Assembly: GCA_021396245.1 (NCBI GenBank)
Contig: WNYE01000009.1
Span: 434,001-498,000 of the forward strand
Source: Sporothrix humicola
Taxonomy: Eukaryota; Ascomycota; Sordariomycetes; Ophiostomatales; Ophiostomataceae
Length of the DNA: 64,000 bases
Reading direction: 5' to 3'
Below the pieces are notes generated by a model. It saw only the letters and a program-made list of their open reading frames with translations. It did not search any database and had not been told where the DNA came from. A program made the position numbers and the translations under genes. Position 1 is the stretch's first letter, and every line of letters begins with the position of its first letter. Positions 42,823-53,800 of the stretch are shown one piece after another.

Positions 42823-44055
42823 CTATGAGAAGAACTTCTGGTACGTCTTCTTCTCCTTCTCGCGGCGGGCCTTGAGTGCCGCCTTGACCTGGTTTAGCTC
42901 CTTGAGCACGCTGGCGTCGTTGGGTGCCAGCTTGTGGGCCTCGGCAAGGTCGGCCTGTGCATCTTCCTCGTCCTTCTGCTTGACCAGCGCCTGGCCGCGA
43001 CGGAAGAGCGCCTTTGCTTTGTCAGCATCAGAGATGCCGGGCACCTCGAGCGCGTTGGTGGCAGCCACACGGGCCTCCTGCCACGATCCAAGCTTGAGGT
43101 GCATCAGGGCTGCGTTGCTGTTGACGCTGATGCGGACCTGGTCGAGGGCGGCCTTGGTGCCCTCAGGGGCGCTGTCGAGGTCAGGGTCCTCGTTGAGGTA
43201 CCGCAGGGCCTTGTGGTACTTTTCGAGGGCCGTGTTCCAGTCGCCGTTCTTGAACGCCGTGTTGCCGTAACCCTTGCAGTCGGTGCTGATCTTTAGGATG
43301 CGCTCAGCAGAGAGCGTGGCCGTGCTGCCGCCCGTCAGGCTGGCCAGCGGATCGGCTGCTGCTGCTGCTGCTGCTGCGCCCGGTGCGCTGGACGACTTGG
43401 CAGCCTCGGCAGCGCTAACACCGATCTCGGCCTCGTCCTCAGGGAAATCCTCGTAAGGATCACCCAGTGCGTCGGGCTGCTTGGGTGCGTCGGCCGACAG
43501 AATGGCGTCGTCTCCCTTAAGCTCGCCACAGTCCACAATGACAACGTCCTTGGTGGGCTTGTCGCCCGGCTGCGTCGAAATGTTCTCGACCTGGCGCACC
43601 ACCGACTTGCCGGCCAGCACCTGGCCAAACACAACGTGCTTGTTGTCGAGGTGCGGCGTGGGCACCGTCGTGATGAAGAACTGCGAGCCGTTGGTGTCCG
43701 GGCCGGCGTTGGCCATGCTCAGCAAAAAGGGGCGGTCGTGCTTGAGCGTAAAGTTCTCGTCGGGGAACTTCTCGCCATAGATGGACGCACCGCCCGTGCC
43801 GTTGGCCGCCGTGAAGTCACCGCCCTGGATCATGAACTGCTTGATCACGCGGTGGAAGATGGACCCCTTAAAATGGAGCGGCTTGCCGTCCGACGTCGTG
43901 CCCTTCTCGCCCGTGCAGAGGGCACGGAAGTTCTCGGCCGTCTTGGGGACGACATCGTTGAAGAGCTCAAAGACGATCCGGCCGGCCGTCTTGTTGCCAA
44001 TGCGGATGTCAAAAAAGACGCGGGGGCGCTGGGCCTTTGCAGATTCGTCCGCCAT
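42823..44055 (-). CDS. CYP40: Cyclophilin 40 (PPIase with TPR domain)
   Basis: A single exon of 410 residues; the start at 44055 (MADESAKAQRPRVFFDI, cacaATGG) is preceded by in-frame but leader-like sequence. Residues about 10-180 are the cyclophilin domain: FHRVIKQFMIQGGDFTAANGTGG, FLLSMANAGPDTNGSQFFITT and HVVFGQVLAGKSVV. The position that is Trp in cyclosporin-sensitive CypA is His here (TPHLDNKHVVFG), as in other Cyp40 proteins. An acidic and Ala-rich linker follows, then three TPRs from about 270 (CKGYGNTAFKNGDWNTALEKYHKAL; SNAALMHLKLGSWQEARVAATNAL; AKALFRRGQALVKQKDEEDAQADLAEAHKLAP). The family is an Hsp90 co-chaperone (yeast Cpr6/Cpr7), cytosolic. Usual length is about 370; the linker explains the excess. 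Confidence 0.95.
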   Translation of the reverse strand: MADESAKAQRPRVFFDIRIGNKTAGRIVFELFNDVVPKTAENFRALCTGEKGTTSDGKPLHFKGSIFHRVIKQFMIQGGDFTAANGTGGASIYGEKFPDENFTLKHDRPFLLSMANAGPDTNGSQFFITTVPTPHLDNKHVVFGQVLAGKSVVRQVENISTQPGDKPTKDVVIVDCGELKGDDAILSADAPKQPDALGDPYEDFPEDEAEIGVSAAEAAKSSSAPGAAAAAAAADPLASLTGGSTATLSAERILKISTDCKGYGNTAFKNGDWNTALEKYHKALRYLNEDPDLDSAPEGTKAALDQVRISVNSNAALMHLKLGSWQEARVAATNALEVPGISDADKAKALFRRGQALVKQKDEEDAQADLAEAHKLAPNDASVLKELNQVKAALKARREKEKKTYQKFFS

Positions 44056-44885
44056 TGTGAATGGTCTTGCTGTGGTGTGAGAATTGAGTGACAAGAGAGA
44101 GTGTTGGAGAGAATAAAAGGGCAAGCTGAAAAGAAGAAAAGCTGAGATGCAGAAATGCAGCAAAAGTGAAGGTGAAGTCAATGGATTGGAGAAAAAGAGC
44201 TCCGCCAGATCTGACTGCTGACTTACCAGCTCTAGTTCGAAACTGGTGGGTGCGTTTGCCCTTCTTGTATGTTGACAGGAACAGGGAGGGGCACAGAGGT
44301 CGGCACTCTGCAGTCAATGTCTCTTTGCAGTCTGCCACTCACCTTGCTGTGGGGTTGCTCTCAATTCGGCCTTGCTTCAGTTTGGGTCTTCGTAAAAGTG
44401 AGCTGTAGACAGACTGAAAGGACAGGAGGACAAAAAGTCAAAGGAGGAAAGAATTCGAGTGGAAGCTTCTAGACAACGCCATAGGTTCAAAATCCAGAGG
44501 AAGGCACGGAAGTGGGGCTGCAGGAAGCTCCTTCCCTTTGAATCTGGTATGTGAATTGGCTTCCTGCCGCTTTTTCTCACACGCTGGCGGCGCGGGGCAG
44601 GAGCAGGCGTCACAGGCACACACCACACACAAAGGGACATAACGCGCCATTCATACACAGGTACAGTAGCCGCTGGCGGGCCGCCACTATGGCCACTCAC
44701 ACCTATTTGGGCTTTTGACGACAAACGACTCGATGGCAGCCATTCAATATACAGACAGCAACTCGTAAATGTTTGATTATTTGGTATTTTTGTGCGCCTG
44801 CTCTTTTATTTTAAAACGGCCTGGCCAGACGTTTTTGTTTACCAAACGCTCCCAGGACACTCTCTATGCGTGCCATGCATCGTCA
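44056..44885. other. Spacer between CYP40 and DTD
   Basis: Upstream flank of CYP40 and 3' flank of the deacylase, both on the minus strand. A GGAAGGAGC motif (complement) lies at 44527-44535. No gene seen. Confidence 0.5.
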
Positions 44886-45601
44886 TCATGACGCCGACTT
44901 GGCTGGTGGATTTGTCTGATTTGTCTGGTTTGTCTGATTTTGTTGGTTCGCTTTTGCTGGCGATGTCAACTCCAGCGTCACCGGCCCGTCGTTGACCAGG
45001 GCGACCTCCATCATGGCCCGGAACACGCCGTCTTTGACTCGCTCTTCCGCAAAGTTCTCGCGGACTTTTTGCACAAAATAGTTGTAAAGCCGTTGGGCTT
45101 CGTCGCCGCCGAGAGCTCCATGGAAAGACGGTTTATTGCCCTTTTTTGTGGACGCCAGCAGCGTGAATTGTGAGACTGAGATGTCAGTAAAAAGTGAGAG
45201 CCATGTGATTTATTATCTTTATTTGCCACGGCCTCTTTGGACTTACCGCAGAGAATCTCGCCATTGATGTCTTGAACGTTCTTCTTCCACTGTTTCTGTC
45301 AGTAAGACTCCGAATATCTGCATTGGCAGTGCCATGTAAGATACATACCTTTCCGCCCTCCTCGTCGTCCCATAGTCGCATATTGACGACCTTGGCCGCC
45401 AACGAGTCTACATCCTTCTCCGTGTCGCCCGGAGCCACGGCCGCAAAGACTAAAACGCCTTTGCCGATTGACGAGACGAGCTCCTTTTCGACCGTCACAG
45501 AGGCCGACAACACGCGCTGGAGGATTGCTGTGAGGCCATTAGCATAGTTCTTTGGGCAGAGACTGGCACTATAGTAATCATTGACGGCACCCACCCTTCA
45601 T
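44886..45601 (-). CDS. DTD1: D-aminoacyl-tRNA deacylase (DTD1)
   Basis: Four exons: 45601-45595 (only seven bases, ATGAAGG), 45527-45349, 45289-45247 (43 bases) and 45175-44886, giving 172 residues. Donors are GTGGGT, GTATGT and GTAAGT. The spliced protein starts MKAILQRVLSASVTV and contains GKGVLVFAAVAPGDTEKD, VNMRLWDDEEGGKWKKN, VQDINGEILCVSQFTLLAS and TKKGNKPSFHGA. The SQxT active-site motif (SQFT) is formed across the exon 3-4 junction region. The family hydrolyses D-amino acids and glycine mischarged on tRNA in the cytosol. A short tail of Asn/Gln/Thr repeats (QTNQTNQTN) extends it beyond the usual 150 residues. It is divergent from NOT3. Confidence 0.95.
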
Positions 45602-47017
45602 TTTGTCGTTGCTATGCCAAACTATGGGAGGACACGGTGAATGTCACAAAGTGAAGCCGCTTGCCCTGCATATCGCATATCAGTAGCAGTGGACGACCTT
45701 GCACAGGAGGCGCACTGGCCCGCTGTATTACAGTGAGCTCCCAGCCCTACAGCTTTGTGTTCAGCGGAGCTTTTTAGCGCTGTGCCACATGTGATAGGCT
45801 CAAAATATGGTCATGTGACGCAATTTCAATTGTTGCAATTCGCGTATCACCACTGAATATCACTGTGCACTTGTCCGCCTTTTTGTAAATGTGACAGAAT
45901 AGTGAGTAAATGTAATGGTTCATGACGGATTGAGGCGCATCGGCTGAGAACACAACGAGCACACCGTACGTGAAGTACTGAATATGCTTCCATCAATATC
46001 CTCAATTCAATCCCTACCGATCCGAAACCATCACGTGACATATTTTGTGTCTGACGTCTCAGCTGTGAGACAAATAAAATAAATCCAAAATTAAATTGCA
46101 AAAATCTGCAAACGGGCGCTTTCAGCGTGCAGCCGCCTGCAAGTTTGGGATTGGTTGCCCCACTTATCTTCCCAGCTCGCCGACATGCCTCGTTTTGTTT
46201 CGCTGGCAGCATGCTGCAGGTGCAGGTGGGTGCTGGTTGCTCCATCGCGCCTGCCCAGTGCGAACAGACACAAACACACGCATTCGTCCACTCCTTTCCT
46301 GTCCTCTCTCCCTTCCCCATGCCAACATCTCCACATCCTGCCAGACGGCCTCACTTTTCACCTTTTTCGCACTGGCCACTCTGTCTCTATCCTCTCACGA
46401 CATACTACCACAACAGAACATCGTTATCGACAGCTCGATCCCGCCGTCAGCTTCTCAGGCTGCTCGCATTTTTAGTGCTAGCCCGCTTGGTGCGTACTAC
46501 CGCTGCTATCTTACGAATCGCAACCACAAAGACAAAGCAAAGCCCTCCAGAACCCAAAAAACTAGGAAAACCAAACTAATGCCATTTGCCCCGAAAAATC
46601 TGAAGACCACCGAATCACCTGCGCGCAGTCAAGCAACCATAGACTAGAGCCGGCCAGCAAGGGCGGGTTAAATTACTCCACGACTACGCCGTGCCTTTTT
46701 GCCTTTTGCGCCTCGCAAGCACCTTCCGACGACATCACTACTGCATCCATCAGCCTCATCACAGTCATCCATCACGCCACAGCCACAGAGCACGAGGCTG
46801 CTGCACACATCCGACATACCCTACGCCGAATCCCCTAACCGCATTGTCGTCGCCTCCGGATTGACACCGGGCCGACCGCCGACCGCGTTATCATACCTAC
46901 CTACCTCTCCTCTCCGACGACTACCGGGCTGGACCTCCCGGACCTATCACGACCCCGACTTTTGCCTCACCCTTTCCTCCCTGGCGACAGTCACGACTGC
47001 TGCCGACCACCGACACC
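45602..47017. other. Divergent spacer between DTD1 and NOT3
   Basis: Shared upstream region. The 46120-47017 part is pyrimidine-rich and contains many short upstream frames, as expected of a long NOT3 leader. A GTTATCG core occurs near 46420. No separate gene seen. Confidence 0.5.
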
Positions 47018-49232
47018 ATGGCCGCACGAAAACTTCAACAGGAGGTTGATAAATGCTTCAAGAAGGTGTCAGAGGGTGTCGAGGAGTTTAATGCCATTTA
47101 CGAGAAGATCGAGCAATCCAACAACCCTACCCAGAAAGAGAAGCTGGAAGACAACCTAAAGCGTGAAATCAAGAAGCTGCAGCGTTTACGCGATCAGATC
47201 AAGACATGGGCAGCCGGCAACGAGATCAAGGATAAGAGCCTTCTCATGGAGAATCGCAAACTTATCGAGACTGTAAGTCCTCTTTTCTTTCCATTATGCT
47301 GTGCCCGAAGAACTTCTCTTCTGCCTACCTGCAGTTGCTCGGCGATGCGATTGTCATGGCTAACTGATGTTCTCCCCCCGCCCACAGCAAATGGAGCGAT
47401 TCAAGGCCGTTGAGAAAGCCATGAAGACGAAAGCCTACTCCAAGGAAGGCCTGTCAGCAGCGACAAAACTCGACCCCAAAGAACAGGCCAAGGTCACAAA
47501 AGGCGAGTTCATCGGCGCCCAGGTCGACGAGCTGGAGCAACAGATCGAAACACTGGAGGCCGAGGGCGAAACCATCCAGGCGACTATGAAGCGCGGCAAG
47601 ATGCACGGTGCCAAGGCCGAGCGTATGGCGCAAATCGAACGCACCATTGAACGACATAAATGGCACCAGGGCAAGCTCGAGCTGCTCCGCCGTTCACTCG
47701 AAAACGGTGGCGTCGATGTTGACCAGGTCGCTGATCTCGAAGAGAGCATACGCTACTACGTTACCGACAACATGCAGAGCGACTTCATGGAGGACGACAC
47801 CATGTACGACGACCTGAATCTGGAAGAGAACGAAGACGCCTTTGGCATGAACCTGGACAACGACAAGGTCTCGTCGCAAGACAACCACTCCATACAAGGC
47901 GACGCCGAGATCGAGACCAAGGCGCCAGCAGCTGCATCAACAACAGTCACAGGCAAGGCGGCACGACAAGTAGCAGCGGAAGCTTCGACATCCGGGCGGA
48001 GGCCGTCGGCACAGCTCAAGTCGCCATTACCAGCACTCGCGACGCTGCATACGCCGCTACCGACGCTGAGCAATGGTTCTATGGCATCGACAATGAAGCC
48101 CGCATCTATACCAACGCGACCTGCCGGCGAGGGTCTCAAGTACGCTTCAGCCGCTGCGGCTGCGGCAGCTAGCGACAAGCTGAACTTGGGCATTGCACCG
48201 TTACCGCCGCCGGTTGGCGCGGCAGCACCGTCCCAGCCGCCAACAACGGCGGCCATCCCGGCTGTCCAGGCCACCAAGATTGCTAGTGCCGCCAACTCGC
48301 CGAAGCCGACACACGCGCAAATGTCCGACAAGTCCCACTCGCCAGCCGTCTCCGTGGCGACGCCAGCATCTTCTTCGGCAGCTCCTGCAGCTACCGTACC
48401 TGCAAAGGCCGAGACACAGTCGAGACGTAGCAAGAACGCGGCGGCAGCGGCGGCATCAGCAGCAGCTCCCACAGCAACACCGACACCGGCCGAGGCAGCA
48501 GAGACATCGAATAAAGCACCGTCGAAATCGAATGGCGTCTCGAACGGCAAGCACGCACAGGCACCAGCATCGGCAACGGCACCAGCACCGGCCGCCGTGG
48601 AGGAGCAGGAGCGCCGGGATGAGGAGTCTATCTATCATCTGCCAGCATCTCTCCGGGACCTGGTTGATTCGTTCGAGGTGACTAAGAGTCGTCCGCCGGT
48701 TCTGAACCTGGCGACAGCAGTCCGCGACCGTGAGGCGTTTTTGAGCAGGCCCATTGAGGCGAACGACGCGGAGCCGCCACGGCGCTACGTACCGGACGTG
48801 CGGTATCACTCAGCGTCCAACTTCCCACAAGAGCCGTTGCCTCTGCTGGACGACCCGCGGCTGTACAACCGTATCGACCCGGATACGCTGTTCTATGTGT
48901 TCTACTACAAGCAGGGAACGTACCAGCAGTACTTGGCGGCCAAGGCCCTCAAGGACATGAGCTGGCGGTTCCATAAACAGTACCAGACGTGGTTCCAGCG
49001 CCACGAAGAGCCGAAGAGCATCACAGAGGAATTCGAACAGGGCACCTACCGCTTCTTTGACTACGAGAGCACATGGTATGTTCAAACCGCAGCATTAACC
49101 TTTATTTTTTATCTATGTCCAGCATATATATGATGTATTCTTCACTTACTAATATGTTTCCCCCGATCTAGGATGAACAGACGCAAGGCGGACTTCAAGT
49201 TCGTTTATAAGTTCCTCGAGGACGATGTGTGA
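47018..49232 (+). CDS. NOT3: CCR4-NOT complex subunit NOT3/NOT5
   Basis: Three exons, 47018-47272, 47388-49075 and 49172-49232, giving 667 residues. Introns: GTAAGT to CACAG in phase 0, and GTATGT to CTAG splitting a Trp codon. The N-terminal helical NOT3 domain is clear (MAARKLQQEVDKCFKKVSEGVEEFNAIYEKI; RDQIKTWAAGNEIKDKSLL; VDELEQQIETLEAEGETIQ; ERHKWHQGKLELLRRSL). A long Ala/Pro/Ser/Thr-rich linker covers about 240-530. The C-terminal NOT box starts near 540 (IYHLPASLRDLVDSFEVTKSRPP) and continues through FYVFYYKQGTYQQYLAAKALKDMSWRFHKQYQTWFQRHEEPK. Exon 3 supplies NRRKADFKFVYKFLEDDV. It belongs to the cytoplasmic and nuclear deadenylase scaffold that controls mRNA decay and transcription. 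Confidence 0.96.
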
Positions 49233-50189
49233 ACATCTACGTAGTGTGGGGAGTTTGTTGCGGCTCTGCAGTTCTACAAAACCCTCCCTACGTTATGTTT
49301 ATTCATCTCGCCACTCGCTGGCCCTCTTGCTCTCTTGCGCCCTCCTTCTCCCCTGTTTGTTTTTTCCAAACCAGGTCGTATTTATGATCTTGATCTTGTC
49401 TTTTGTCTTTTCGTAGTGTTTGCTTTCCTCTGTTTTCCATCTTGTTTGCTGCACAAAGGAAAGGGTAATTCTAAGGGGCAATGGGAAAGTGGCGTTTCTT
49501 ACCTACCACTTGATTTGACTTTTGCTATTGTTTTGTTTCTATATCTACCAGGTCTACCCATCTTTAGTCTATTCGTCCCTCTCTTGCGCTCTCTTCGTCG
49601 TTGTTCGTACCAACGGAAGAGAGCGCAGGAAGGTTCAATAACAAAAACTGGCAAGGTTTGCCAACTAAAAATACTGCACCTTTCGTAGCCTTGTAGTGAA
49701 TGCTCTCGTGACAAATTTCGGCATGCGACTCTTACTCTTTCGTGTCTCCTTATTCACTTCGGTATCCCTCTGTAGTCGAAGACTGTCGCCTAGTCTGCCT
49801 GATCTCGACTCGATATTGCCTCATTCCTTCATCCGATCTCACGAGGTGCTGCATCGGCCTTGTCTGTTCGTTTCACTGGAACCATGGTAAACTATCGTGA
49901 ACATCTTGTGTGATAGTTATTTTCTTTTTTGGAGTCCCTCGCTCGCCTATTATTGTCGAAACAGGACAAATTGTCCGCCCTCCGAAAGCTTAAAAAGAGG
50001 GACCTCCCACACTCCATATGCCGGGACGCAGCCTTGCCTACTGTTTTGACCACATCTCCTGCCTAGAGGGCTGGCCGCTTTCGACATGTCGTGTTTTGTC
50101 GCTCACATATATCGCACTTTTGCCGCTGTTCTTTGGGAATTCTCGAATCTACACATTGTAAGCCTTGTTGTCACTCCTTCCTTTCCGGT

Positions 50190-50208
50190 TGTGTGTGTGT
50201 GTGTGTGT
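50190..50208. repeat. GT dinucleotide microsatellite
   Basis: Nine consecutive TG/GT dinucleotides in non-coding sequence. Confidence 0.9.
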
Positions 50209-50796
50209 CTGTGGCTGCCTTTTTTTTGTCGCCTCAAAAACAAGGCGAACGCAACATTGGTAGTTTCAGAGGCGAGAAACGGCAAAAGATGCGGCTCAAA
50301 AAAAAATATGTGCACACCATTGCGAGCCTTGACAACGTCCGTAGTTGCGGTTCACGGCTGTTCCCTCGGCCACACTTGCCGGTCGCGGATGCGGGATGCG
50401 GGAGGGGGGATTGATACTGAGGATGAACAATACCACCTACATCACATCACGGACCACTCGCGTCTTTCCAACTGACATGTTTTTTGTGATAATTCTCTTT
50501 CTGTATGTGTGTGTTTACCTGCATCCCTCACTCTGTACCACCATCTGTGCCCTCTGTTCAATTTATTTCTCGACTCTTGTCATCTTGTCAACCTTGAATC
50601 TGAGGCGACATGCTGCTTTCCGCCGTTTCAGCAAGGGCTCCCTGGCTGCCTCCCAACATTTCGCATTTCTTGCCTATTTCACAGAGGAAACAAATGAAGA
50701 ATGGTGGGAGATTGCCTGTGAGGGATTTGGAACCACAGTGTTGATTGAAGCATTTGGTGATACTGATTTCTTTTTATTAAATCTTTTACATGACAA

Positions 50797-50817
50797 AATA
50801 AAAGAGAGATTTTTATA

Positions 50818-50852
<35 letters not shown>
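50797..50852 (+). repeat. AATAAA followed by 34-base poly(A): retroposed transcript end?
   Basis: AATAAA at 50797-50802 is followed 16 bases later by 34 uninterrupted A residues (50819-50852). A polyadenylation signal at the normal distance from a genomic A-tract is what a retroposed mRNA or LINE/SINE 3' end looks like. An imperfect direct repeat, gaggcgacat at 50602-50611 against gaggcaacat at 50853-50862 (9 of 10 bases), brackets about 241 bp and could be a target-site duplication. A chance A-run is possible. Confidence 0.4.
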
Positions 50853-50856
<4 letters not shown>

Positions 50857-53800
50857 CAACATAAGACGAAAATAACACAAAATAAATCTCATGATATATA
50901 TACATATATAATTTGTCGAATTATTTATCTCGTCATCATGTATGATATTTCGCGATATTTCGCGATATGTAGCGAAACCCAGCTACTTCTTGTGAATTAT
51001 GTTAGGTGTTTGACACAACATTCACAAATGTTATTCAATATGCACGAATTTACGGACACTAAAATTCATGTCTAAAAGCAAAAATGAATGAACACATAAT
51101 AAACACGGCCTTCCGAACAAACTCCTTTTTCAAGCCTCGTTTTCATCACTGGGATATACCCGTTACTGTACAACATGGCTCTATATTTTGATAAAGCCCA
51201 TCTTCATTTTTGTTCATTCCCCGCCGGCCTTACCCGTTCAGCCTTGCTTCACCGGTTGTTGCAAGGCATAATGCAAGGCCATTTTTAGGACAGTTGAAGT
51301 GCAGTTTTGGTCGCCTTTTTTTGTCACCTTGATGCCGTTTTTTTATCGTCACTTCACCATGATTCTGTGCTCTTTCTTTTCCACCAATGAATATTGTCCA
51401 GGACGCAGCCGGGTCCTGTTTTACGTTGCCGTCGAGGGATTCCTTCTGCGGAGTATTTTGAGTACATTGTTTACTCCGTCTCTGCATACCCCAACTGTTA
51501 TCGACATCTCTTGTGTGACACCTGTTCACTTCGGCACTGCATCCACGTTTCCACGCTTCTGCTACGCCCGTTTGCGTCGTCATCACTTCAGCTTGCCGGT
51601 TCTTTTGGGATATTCTTGTCACTCTGGACCCTCATTTCCCTCCCATTCCTCCTCTTCCTCTCATTTCCCCCCATTCTCGGCGGCGCCCGTGTTTCTATTT
51701 TTTACCTTATGCTTAATTCTGGCAATACTAGTGTCGGACGCGCAAGAGCGAGATTCGTCGATGCAGCATGTCGAATGGACGACGTAACTCGACGTAATGG
51801 GGGGAAATCGCTCGGCACATGCAGGGCGCCGACCGAAAAGGTGCAAGGGAACCTGTCATACTGGCATACTGTGTCCATGTTGTGGCATAGTATCGCCATG
51901 CCACGCACAAGGAATCTGGCAAGACGGGACACGCACACGAACGGCAACGCGGCGCGACGCCAGCAGAGCATGGCGCAGGAGAAACTTGTCTAGATCTGGA
52001 TGCCGCTCGACAAAAAGGCGACAGCAAAAAAGGGTGAGGGGCATGAAGGAAAAACGAAAAATCAAATAATCGAAATAAAAACATAGCGAATGGCAGGCCA
52101 AGACAGGATGAGAGGATGGAGAGGAGCAGCAGGAACGGGGATGGACCATCCACACGAGGCCCAAACGACAACAACAGGAAAGCAACGGACCTCACCTCGC
52201 ACAACTCACCATTCACATCTTTTCTTTTCGCGGCTGCCTAGAATTTGTGGACATGGTGCCTGCAGATGGCCAGGCGGGCTAGCCCATCGAGAGGGGAAAG
52301 GAAAACCGAGAAATGTGAGGAAAAGGGACGAAAAAGGACAAGAAAAGGGGAGACGAGGGAGATTTGTGTGATTTCGTTGTCTGTCGCGGATGCACAGCCT
52401 CACTCCGTTGTCTGCTTTGATGAACAGAACCACACAGAAAAACCCGATTTCGCTCGTGTTAGTTGTCTGCTGGGCCCCACAATACAAAGCAAGCCCCGCT
52501 TTGTGGACTAGAAGCGTTTTTTAGGTGTTGCTCAGCCTTGTCCCGTCCGGCCACACCCCCTGCAAGGAAGGAAGGCAAGAAGTTCGAGAACGGGGATCGT
52601 TCTTTCCCCTGTAACTTCAGTGTCGTCACTCCAAGCACCACCCAAAACAACCAAAAACCACCAAACTGTCCGACTGTCAAACTTTCGACCGACTTGACAA
52701 CAGCCTATTACGTCGTACGTTGTACGCGCTGGAGTCTGACGAAGTATGCTGAGAAAGGGATCACGAGACAGCAAATATTGAATGCAGAAAAGAAAGATGG
52801 CAGACGTGTATCAACCAACCGTTACGATTGAAAAAAACGACCGGCCTTCTTCAACGGCGGCTATCATTTCCGTATTTTGTACTTCTTTTTTTACTCTGGT
52901 TTGAATGTGATTTGCACCGCGGTATTTCGATATTCTTTTCAGTCTATTCTTGCCGCTGCATCACCCTTGGCCTTTTGCTTGGGCCGCTCAGTGAACTCGA
53001 CTATTTGTCACTTGGCTCGTTGGTCATCTCAAAAATTACCACATTGGGGCGGGTTTCTTGGTGTCTTGGAAGGGAAGGGGCTTGTTAGTCGATTTTAAGT
53101 TTCGTTCCTTCTGAAAAGGTCACTTTGGAACGTCGCTCTTTCTTCCCTTCTGGAGGTTGCCATTCTCGTATCGTTTTGGCTTTCATTTCGACTATTCCAT
53201 CCCCTCCTTCCTTCACATTCCCTCTTCCGATCTCTGCAAACCGCCACCGCACCTGCCAATCTGAAAAGCCCAGGCCGTATCTTCCCGGGGTCGCTCCTTC
53301 CCCCAAACCAGACCATTGGTCCAATGTCGTGCCTGCGTCCCTGCCGCCACAACATCATAATGCAACGCAGTGATTGGCCCATTTTTATCATTGGCCAGTC
53401 CAAAAGGCAGACAGCTAGGCGTTCAAGCAAGGCACCCCAAAATTGCCTTTTTGGTGGGATGTCGCGCTGCAAGTCACAGAAAAGGCACGAGGAAATGTAC
53501 ATACTTCAACATTCGACTTGCTGTGTTAAATTCTCAAAATACCATCGACGTTTTTGCTCAGAATATTAGACTTAATAGTCATGTTATTTGTCTGGGCCTT
53601 GTGGATGCCTCGTCTCCTTAGTACCATCGCTCTTACCCTCTGCCATAATACGTCGTATTACCTCGTAAGACACGCCGTACCTTCCGTTTATCTCATCGCC
53701 CATCGCGCCTTCCTATGCATTTCACATTATATGATGGATGATGGCACCGGCTCTCAAATGGGGCAGGTTCACTTGAGCGCCGGTCTTGCCCTCGCTTTGT

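Noticed and set aside
46096..46647. 183-codon plus-strand frame before NOT3
   Set aside because: Pyrimidine-rich leader sequence without motifs; overlapping frames are equally open.
50345..50875. 176-codon plus-strand frame running into the poly(A)
   Set aside because: It ends in a lysine run coded by the A-tract and has no domain; more likely non-coding or a retroposed 3' end.
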